Source of the DNA: an uncultured Mobiluncus sp.
Lineage (GTDB): Bacteria; Actinomycetota; Actinomycetes; Actinomycetales; Actinomycetaceae
NCBI RefSeq assembly: GCF_947254095.1
Contig: NZ_CAMYBV010000010.1
Span: 21,084 to 85,083 of the forward strand
Length of the DNA stretch: 64,000 nucleotides
Reading direction: 5' to 3'
The notes under the pieces: model-generated
The model's input: the letters and a program-made list of their open reading frames with translations, nothing else
What the model was told of the DNA's origin: nothing
Database searches by the model: none
Translations under genes and position numbers: made by a program
In this document: positions 58,366 through 64,000 of the stretch, piece by piece
Layout of the letters: each line of letters starts with the position of its first letter
Numbering within the stretch: the stretch's first letter is position 1

Positions 58366-60339
58366 TTGCTTCGCTTCACACACACGCCACGTGCGGTAAT
58401 TAGCAGCTTCGCTGGCATCGCCGTCACAGCCAGTTTGCTCGCTGCCACGGTACCAGCTCAAGCCGACGAGAACCTGACCGACCCGCCCCAAACCGGAGCA
58501 CCCGCAGCGGGAGAGTTTGCAAGCCCCGCCCCCAATCCCGATGCCCACGGATTACCGCGAAACACTCCCAGTAACGCGGGAGTTCCCGACTTAGATTCCC
58601 CGGTTCCGCCTGGTAGCCAGATTTCACCGGACAGCCCAGTTTCCGCCGGTGCCCCCAACTTGGTTCCCACCCTTGCTGGGGCGACGCCCGCGGGACGCCC
58701 TGATTTGTCCCGAGTTGCGGGGGTCAGCAGGTTTGAGACAGCCGTCACCATCGCCCGCTATACCTTTATCACACCCCCAAAGACTGTCTATCTAGCAGAA
58801 GGGTGGAAACTCGCTGATGCGATGGCGGCCGGTTCGCTTCAGGATGGTCCCGTCGTTCTTACTGCCAGCCACCACTTACACGATGCCGTCAAAGCCTATC
58901 TGCAGGAAATCAAGCCCGAGAAAGTTATCGCGCTGGGCGGCACCGGGTCGATTCCAGAAGAAGTCCTGGAGCAGGCCAAAGTGTCTGAGCCGACCGAGCT
59001 GGAACGGATAGCGGGAGCGGACCGCTTTGAAACCGCTAACAAAATCGCTAAATACGCTTTCCCGGACGGCTCGAGCATCGTTTACGTTACCGATGGCACG
59101 GGTTCACAAGGCGTCATTGGTCCAGATGCCCTTACCGGCGCGTCTCTGCGTAACGGTCCGATTCTCTTCGGTTCGCGCCAAGACGGGCTCTCTGCGGACA
59201 CCCTGGATGTTATTTCTCATCTGGGAGCCAAGGAAATCGTCCAACTCGGATCCAACCAGTTGGGGTCCTATAAACCCACCAGATATCTGGCAGGTCCGCA
59301 TCGTTACGCGACCGCGGTGGAAGTTTCCAAACAGGTCATGAAAGACCATCCCGAGGTACAAATTGCCTACCTGACCAATGGTTTGGTTTTAGCCGACAGC
59401 GTGGCAGCGGGAGGTCGTCTCGATGACGGCAGCGTTCTGTTGACCGAACCGGATTGGCTGCCTTATGCGGTGTGCGAGCATATCCGCACCAGCGCTATCA
59501 AGAAAGTCATCGCTCTGGGCGGCGACAGCACTGTCACCCCGGAGGTCCTCAACGCTGCAAATGAGTATGCACAAAACCCCGCTAAGCCCTGCCCACAGAC
59601 ACGACCCATCGTGCGGGGATGGGTCGCTCCGGGCTACTATCTGCAGGCTGTGGACAAAATTGCTCCCCCGCCTGGTACCGTGGTGCCCCAATCGGGGTGG
59701 AATGGAACCAAAGTGCGGGAAGTCCGTGCTCGCCTGGGAGTTGGCGTTCCGCTAAATGCCAGTATGACTTTTGATCGCGCGACCAGGAACGCAGTGGTGC
59801 GTTTTCAACGTCGCAGCGGGTTGCCCGCGTCGGGCGTGGTGGACTATGGAACCTGGGTCAGGCTGACCGCACGCCCTTGGGATATGGATAATTTCCAAAT
59901 GCAACCGCTACCGCTAACAGCAAACCGTGACCAGCGAGTGAACGCCATGCTTTCCTTTGCTCGTAGTCAGGTTGGCAGCCCCTACACCTGGGGTGGAGCC
60001 GGCAGTTACGGAGATGGATACGATTGTTCAGGGTTGGCTTTGCAAGCCCTGTATGCTGCTGGCATTGACCCGCAGCCGATCAATGTCATCGCCCACGCGG
60101 CACCCACCTATCGCAGCTCCAAACAACTTTACGCACACCCCGGTTTACAGAAACTTCCATTCGCCTACAGAATTCCCGGTGACCTGGTATTTTGGCAGGG
60201 GCGCGGCGGTATCTATCACGTCGCGATATATCTGGGATCAAACCAAATTATTGAATCCACCTTTGGCTACGCCAGACAACGAGCCCTCTATAACTGGCGC
60301 AGTATCGCTCCTTATGTGGTTCGCCCTCTGGCTACTTAG
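58366..60339 (+). CDS. Secreted wall-binding NlpC/P60 peptidase with CWB2 repeats and peptidoglycan-binding domain
   Basis: A 657-residue exported protein. It starts with TTG at 58366 (AGGTGA six bases upstream) and a signal peptide MLRFTHTPRAVISSFAGIAV ending near AQA|DEN. A proline-rich linker is followed by three CWB2 repeats (about 120-410; RFETAVTIARYTF, VIALGGTGSIPEEVL). A PG_binding_1-like domain (about 440-500; LGVGVPLNASMTFDRATRNA) comes next. The C-terminal NlpC/P60 domain has C554 in YDCSGLALQ and H618 in YHVAIYLG. It should cut peptide stems of peptidoglycan. A membrane-anchored gene follows after 44 bp. It is likely an autolysin or cell-separation factor. Confidence 0.94.
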   Translation: MLRFTHTPRAVISSFAGIAVTASLLAATVPAQADENLTDPPQTGAPAAGEFASPAPNPDAHGLPRNTPSNAGVPDLDSPVPPGSQISPDSPVSAGAPNLVPTLAGATPAGRPDLSRVAGVSRFETAVTIARYTFITPPKTVYLAEGWKLADAMAAGSLQDGPVVLTASHHLHDAVKAYLQEIKPEKVIALGGTGSIPEEVLEQAKVSEPTELERIAGADRFETANKIAKYAFPDGSSIVYVTDGTGSQGVIGPDALTGASLRNGPILFGSRQDGLSADTLDVISHLGAKEIVQLGSNQLGSYKPTRYLAGPHRYATAVEVSKQVMKDHPEVQIAYLTNGLVLADSVAAGGRLDDGSVLLTEPDWLPYAVCEHIRTSAIKKVIALGGDSTVTPEVLNAANEYAQNPAKPCPQTRPIVRGWVAPGYYLQAVDKIAPPPGTVVPQSGWNGTKVREVRARLGVGVPLNASMTFDRATRNAVVRFQRRSGLPASGVVDYGTWVRLTARPWDMDNFQMQPLPLTANRDQRVNAMLSFARSQVGSPYTWGGAGSYGDGYDCSGLALQALYAAGIDPQPINVIAHAAPTYRSSKQLYAHPGLQKLPFAYRIPGDLVFWQGRGGIYHVAIYLGSNQIIESTFGYARQRALYNWRSIAPYVVRPLAT

Positions 60340-60383
60340 TCGGGCGCTCCGCAGGATAAACCTTAGGCAAGGCAGGTGATTCA

Positions 60384-61013
60384 GTGTCATTTAGGGTTAA
60401 CCGCACTAGCGGCTTCGTGATTCTAATCGTTTCCATATTGGCTTTGGCACTAGTGGCAGGAGGGTGGCTGTGGCGGTCACATTCCGCCGGGGACGGTGAG
60501 CCGAGCCCGGCTGGTCCGACAGTAAAATCTTCGGCGGGACCCAACACCAAGCTGCCACCGGTGAAGGCCGGCTCTCAAGGGTGCGCTGCCATGGATGCGG
60601 TGTTGAGCGACCTTCTGGAGCAGACCCCCCAAGGAAAAACGTTCACGCAACGAGTAGCTCAGATTCAATCTGGGCAGACCGACCCGAATTCGGGAACTGT
60701 CAATGCAGCTCCCGAATGGGCGCAGTTCTTGCAGATTCTTCCCAAGCACTATGAAGAATTTGCCGCGGCTGCCGGAACTGATAAAGCCGCGAACGAGGCG
60801 TTGGACAATCTGCACCGGATTGTAAAGATAGAACCACAGTTGATATCCGGCGAAATCCCGGAGTACACGGACTTGGAGGCCGCACAACGTCTCCTGGAAG
60901 AGGGCACACCCCCGGCACAGAACCCGAAGTACGTTGAAAGCCGCACCCAACTCGATAAAGCCCTGAACCAAGTGACCTGGTGTATGCCGACTTGGCCGGT
61001 TATTTTCGGCTAG
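60384..61013 (+). CDS. Unknown membrane-anchored protein
   Basis: A 209-residue protein with one N-terminal helix (GFVILIVSILALALVAGGWLW, about 10-30). A low-complexity linker follows (SAGDGEPSPAGPTVKSSAGP), then a mostly helical domain of about 150 residues outside the membrane. It contains cysteines in GCAAMDAVL and a final WCMPTWPVIFG. The GTG start at 60384 has AGGTGA upstream. It follows the NlpC/P60 gene closely and may share its transcript. No family is recognised. Confidence 0.75.
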   Translation: MSFRVNRTSGFVILIVSILALALVAGGWLWRSHSAGDGEPSPAGPTVKSSAGPNTKLPPVKAGSQGCAAMDAVLSDLLEQTPQGKTFTQRVAQIQSGQTDPNSGTVNAAPEWAQFLQILPKHYEEFAAAAGTDKAANEALDNLHRIVKIEPQLISGEIPEYTDLEAAQRLLEEGTPPAQNPKYVESRTQLDKALNQVTWCMPTWPVIFG

Positions 61014-61314
61014 CGACCCCGCCTGCGGTCGTCGCAGTGCAGCGGACGCTGAATCAACAGCTCGGACTGCCCAGGAGCCGTTTGCTCAGATTGAACCGTA
61101 CTGTCCTGTCTCAGTGTCGTAGGTGAGAACCGGAATCAGGGGTCAGAATGTCATCTAAATCCCCGATACGTGCCGAGTCACCTTCCAGAGCATCGAGAGA
61201 CAACCTATCGTTGCCTTTAAGGTCAAGAGAGTGCTGCATAGCACAACCCCATGATACGCTGGCCGCTACGGCTCTCGCGTACAGAAGCTGAACTATGAAC
61301 TTGGAAGAAAAGCG
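61014..61314. other. Convergent intergenic region with an in-frame extension of the next gene
   Basis: About 300 bp. Directly after the TAA of the leftward gene at 61315, the same frame stays open for 67 codons to a TGA at 61111-61113, with a plausible protein-like sequence (MQHSLDLKGNDRLSLDALEG at its centre). No strong terminator is seen except a short CCGCCTGCGG palindrome near 61020. Confidence 0.4.
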
Positions 61315-63198
61315 TTATTCGAAGCGTGCCAGTACTTCCTTGCCGCGGGTTTGGGTCGGCTCAATCCTGATGGAATTGGGTTGGGCCACGAACCTAAAGT
61401 TGGATGCGTCTATAATATCCGGTTCGGGGCTATCGATGGCAACCGTCTCGAGCGTGAACAATCCGCCTTTATAAAAAGTTTGGTGCGTCGCATTTAACTG
61501 CATTGAACGATCCACAGATACGGCAAAGGGTTGATCGGGTTGCGCCACATTTGCGATTAGTAAGTAGGTCACTCCTTCCCCGCTGATTTTCGGTATCTCT
61601 GCCATTCCGCGAAATGCTACGTCCAGGAATCCATCACCGTTGAAATCCGCGTAAGTGGGAGCACTAATCTCGGCGGTAATGAAAGGATTGCTCGTCCCGT
61701 ATACAGACCATTTCTCTGTACTGATACCATTTTCAACGACCTTCCAGCACTCGTTGGGTGACTTTGGCATGGGTTGCAGCACCGTTGGTTTATCCCAATT
61801 TACGACCCAATGGCATGCGGGATTGTATCTAATCGGGCCCGGAGAATCCACGAGTCCTAGATTATTATCATAGGGAAGACGAATATTGGATAAATCAAAG
61901 TCTTTCATAAAATCTTTTGGCAATTCCGGCTCTTGCCAATCAATTAGCGTCAAGGCATCCCCGGTATCAAACAGGGGTTGATTGATTAACTCAATAGAGT
62001 CCTCAGCAGAGAAAGGATTGAAATCAGGAATTTGTAAAATAAACTCTCCACTGATAGGAATACTAACCTTATAATGCACAAACCCCTGATACTGTTTACC
62101 CCCAAACTTAACTGTGGAACCCTCTTTAGCGCCAGGTACGGCTTGCTGCAAACCACCGTTGAGTTCCAGTTTCAGGCTGAGATTGATTGCCGGACCAGCT
62201 ACATCATACAGAGTGAAAGTGTCCCCAAATTTCAACTCGGTACTGTGCTCAAAGTCGAGAACTCGCTGTGAATCAACAAGTTCGATCAACCGAGCGCTAC
62301 TGTGATCCTCGTTGATTTTACTCAAGCCTTTACCGGAGTCATACCGAAATCCAATCTTTTTATCGACCGTCACCGCCGCCGGTTTCAACGATCCCTCAAC
62401 CTTAGCCTCACCATCCAAATCAATCTTAAATTCATTCGTCCACACCACCGGGACCGGACCCACCATTAGTGTCCTGGTTTGCTCAGACTGAAAGAGGTTT
62501 TCACTGGCCGTAAAATCGACGAACTCAGAGGTCAGCTTCCCCTGCAGATGATTAACCAACTTAAAATGTGTTCCACTGTTGTCAATCTTTAAGCTAATTT
62601 CTATCTTTAGCCCCGCTGATAATTCCAGCGTCTGTTCCTCATTTTTTAGATCCAGCAAGTTTTTCAAACGATCATCAGCAAAAGCCGGGGTCGCCAGAAA
62701 ACCCCAGCTACTTGCCGTCACGCCCTTGTGCTGCAAGGGAACATAGTTTCCATCAGAGCTCAGGGCGTATTCCGCTACCACATCGCATTCTTTGATTGCC
62801 TCATCCAACGCGGCGGGCACAGTCGTCAAAACTGTGTCTTTGCCACTTCGTTCAACATCCGTTACCCTACGCAAGAATCCCTGTGGAGCAGCCTTACTGA
62901 TTCCTCCGACAATTACAGAATCGACCCCTATCTGTGCGTCACCTGACACCGTCACTCGATTATTCTTAACAGACTTCAAATGAAAATACCCGGCCGGTTC
63001 CCCCTCACGTCCCGTATGAGAATTTTTGGTATTCGCATTCTCCGCAACATAAACATTTGCTTGAAGGACCACAGGAGCCGCTTTGTTACTACTGAGCAGA
63101 GTGAACATCAAAACCCCTGCCAGCACCAAAAGAAATACTAAAAGCAGGATAATTATTATCAACAGCGTCTTCCTGCTGTTTTCGGTCTCACCAGCCAT
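61315..63198 (-). CDS. Unknown large membrane-anchored surface protein with FG-GAP-like motif
   Basis: A 627-residue protein with one N-terminal helix (TLLIIIILLLVFLLVLAGVL, about 10-35) and an otherwise extracellular, beta-rich sequence. Near residues 530-560 it has YADFNGDGFLDVAFRGMAEI, a calcium-binding FG-GAP/VCBS-like motif that usually belongs to beta-propellers; only one copy is clear. An RLTDVERSGKDTVLTTVPAA region near 120 resembles surface-protein modules. No SD stronger than AAATGG is seen. Codon use is more A+T-rich than in neighbours. No family is recognised. Confidence 0.75.
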   Translation of the reverse strand: MAGETENSRKTLLIIIILLLVFLLVLAGVLMFTLLSSNKAAPVVLQANVYVAENANTKNSHTGREGEPAGYFHLKSVKNNRVTVSGDAQIGVDSVIVGGISKAAPQGFLRRVTDVERSGKDTVLTTVPAALDEAIKECDVVAEYALSSDGNYVPLQHKGVTASSWGFLATPAFADDRLKNLLDLKNEEQTLELSAGLKIEISLKIDNSGTHFKLVNHLQGKLTSEFVDFTASENLFQSEQTRTLMVGPVPVVWTNEFKIDLDGEAKVEGSLKPAAVTVDKKIGFRYDSGKGLSKINEDHSSARLIELVDSQRVLDFEHSTELKFGDTFTLYDVAGPAINLSLKLELNGGLQQAVPGAKEGSTVKFGGKQYQGFVHYKVSIPISGEFILQIPDFNPFSAEDSIELINQPLFDTGDALTLIDWQEPELPKDFMKDFDLSNIRLPYDNNLGLVDSPGPIRYNPACHWVVNWDKPTVLQPMPKSPNECWKVVENGISTEKWSVYGTSNPFITAEISAPTYADFNGDGFLDVAFRGMAEIPKISGEGVTYLLIANVAQPDQPFAVSVDRSMQLNATHQTFYKGGLFTLETVAIDSPEPDIIDASNFRFVAQPNSIRIEPTQTRGKEVLARFE

Positions 63199-63320
63199 TT
63201 TACCGCTTTCACCGAGTCGACATATACAACCATGCTACGCGTAGTTCGGCTCTCATTACTGGGGTTTCGGAGCAGTTCTAATTTCTCAGCACCAGGCCCG
63301 ACTCTGCGGGGATAAAAAAA

Positions 63321-63350
63321 GGTTTCCCCTGCCGGAAGGCAGGGGAAACC
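63321..63350 (-). terminator. Intrinsic terminator of pntB
   Basis: GGTTTCCCCTGCC (63321-63333) pairs perfectly with GGCAGGGGAAACC (63338-63350) around GGAA. Read leftward it is followed by a run of seven T, then ATCCCC. It lies 15 bases after the pntB stop. Confidence 0.92.
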
Positions 63351-63364
63351 GCTGGGCAAAAACT

Positions 63365-64000
63365 TCACAGGCTCTTGATGATTTCCTCCACGGAGGCCTT
63401 GGCGTCGCCGAAGAGCATGTCCGAGTTCTCGTTGAAGAACAGCGGGTTTTGCACCCCGGCGTAACCGGTCGCCATCGAGCGCTTGAAGATGATCACGCGC
63501 CCCGCCTCCCAGACGTGGAGCACCGGCATCCCTGCAATCGGGGAACCCGGCTCGTAGGCGTCAGGGTTCACGGTGTCGTTCGCGCCGATGACCAGGACCA
63601 CGTCCGTGTCCGGGAAGTCGTCGTTAATCTCGTCCATCTCGAGCACGATGTCGTAAGGCACCTTGGCCTCGGCCAACAGCACGTTCATGTGACCGGGCAG
63701 ACGGCCCGCCACCGGGTGAATCCCGAAGCGAACCTCCACGCCCGCTTCACGCAGCTTTTTGGTCAAGTCCGCGACCGCGAACTGCGCGCCGGCGGTAGCC
63801 ATGCCGTAGCCGGGAGTGATGATGACGGACTTGGCGCCCTTCAAAATCTCTGCGGCTTCGGGAGCCTTGATTTCGGTGTGTTCGCCGTAGTCTTTGGCTT
63901 CCTGCTTCGGACCCGCGCCCTCGCCGAAACCGCCGAGGATAACAGAGATAAACGAGCGGCCCATGCCTTTACACATGATGTAGGACAGGAACGCACCGGA
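63365..64000 (-). CDS. pntB: NAD(P) transhydrogenase beta subunit, NADP-binding end (5' part beyond window)
   Basis: The C-terminal 211 residues of the membrane subunit of proton-translocating transhydrogenase, which links NADH and NADPH pools to the proton gradient. The NADP-binding domain has ITPGYGMATAGAQFAVADL, IHPVAGRLPGHMNVLLAEA, VLVIGANDTVNPDAYEPGSP and VIIFKRSMATGYAGVQNPLF. The start lies beyond position 64000. The first visible residues (SGAFLSYIMCKGMGRSF) belong to the end of its membrane part. It ends with a clear terminator. Confidence 0.96.
   Translation of the reverse strand, partial: SGAFLSYIMCKGMGRSFISVILGGFGEGAGPKQEAKDYGEHTEIKAPEAAEILKGAKSVIITPGYGMATAGAQFAVADLTKKLREAGVEVRFGIHPVAGRLPGHMNVLLAEAKVPYDIVLEMDEINDDFPDTDVVLVIGANDTVNPDAYEPGSPIAGMPVLHVWEAGRVIIFKRSMATGYAGVQNPLFFNENSDMLFGDAKASVEEIIKSL

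Noticed and set aside
61148..61294. 48-codon + strand frame from an ATG at 61148
   Set aside because: No SD; it lies opposite the more protein-like leftward extension and shows no motif.
1..64000. CRISPR arrays, rRNA genes, prophage or transposase genes
   Set aside because: No regularly spaced repeats, no rRNA sequence and no integrase or transposase motifs were seen in the window.

Overview
The window looks like the chromosome of a Gram-positive actinobacterium of moderate GC content. Supporting signs are the rpoB-rpoC order, an actinobacterial-type DapD, a 7Fe FdxA ferredoxin, frequent GTG and TTG starts, an FHA/PP2C/FtsK-EssC-like gene module, and two secreted proteins with cell-wall-binding type 2 repeats. 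The complete menaquinone set and the wall-binding repeat proteins make a host-associated member of the Actinomycetaceae (for example Mobiluncus or a relative) my best guess. This is inference: there is no rRNA gene to test it.

Left part (1-5.5 kb): a lactose locus. A GPH-type sugar symporter (cut by the left edge) and lacZ are read leftward, and a LacI-family repressor is read rightward. Paired operator-like sequences lie in the gap. Next come an HtrA-type membrane protease (5.5-7.5 kb) and the menaquinone region. menD lies at 7.7-9.6 kb. A long leftward gene string from 18.8 to 9.9 kb runs menB, an unknown membrane protein, menC, a PP2C phosphatase, an FHA protein and a large FtsK/EssC-like ATPase. 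The last four joints of this string are overlaps or very short gaps. A DUF3048 lipoprotein and menE follow at 18.8-21.6 kb, and menA sits apart at 38.8-39.7 kb. No WXG100 substrate gene is visible beside the FtsK/EssC-like gene.

Middle part (21.6-41.8 kb): two small membrane proteins, an AI-2E-family permease, then rpoC and rpoB (24.3-31.7 kb, leftward) and a divergent zinc alcohol dehydrogenase. Between 33.2 and 36.6 kb is a rearranged accessory segment. An A+T-richer island encodes a secreted protein, a lipoprotein and an unknown protein. It lies between a broken 3' copy of galM and the intact galM, giving a direct repeat of about 386 bp. A 46-base remnant of the alcohol dehydrogenase start sits at its right border. 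A 54-residue zinc-ribbon-like gene, a CoA-disulfide-reductase-like enzyme with a rhodanese domain that lacks its cysteine, menA and radA follow.

Right part (41.8-64 kb): a secreted wall-binding CAP-domain protein, dapD, citrate synthase, fdxA, a VanW-family protein, typA/bipA, and an oligopeptide ABC transporter (oppA, oppB, oppC and a fused oppDF). Then come a BrnT/ribbon-helix-helix-like toxin-antitoxin pair beside a tRNA-Ser, superoxide dismutase, a secreted wall-binding NlpC/P60 hydrolase, two unknown membrane-anchored proteins, and the 3' part of pntB at the right edge. Two related palindromic repeat elements occur at about 39.9 and 56.3 kb, and a 60-bp nested palindrome lies beside the second.

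Functionally, the window joins lactose use, menaquinone-based respiration (men genes, transhydrogenase, ferredoxin, citrate synthase), core transcription and translation genes, peptide uptake, and a set of cell-surface proteins that probably remodel or attach to the wall. The strongest candidates for something undescribed are the island at 33.7-35.6 kb, the PP2C-FHA-FtsK/EssC-like module embedded in the men genes, and the repeat element family.
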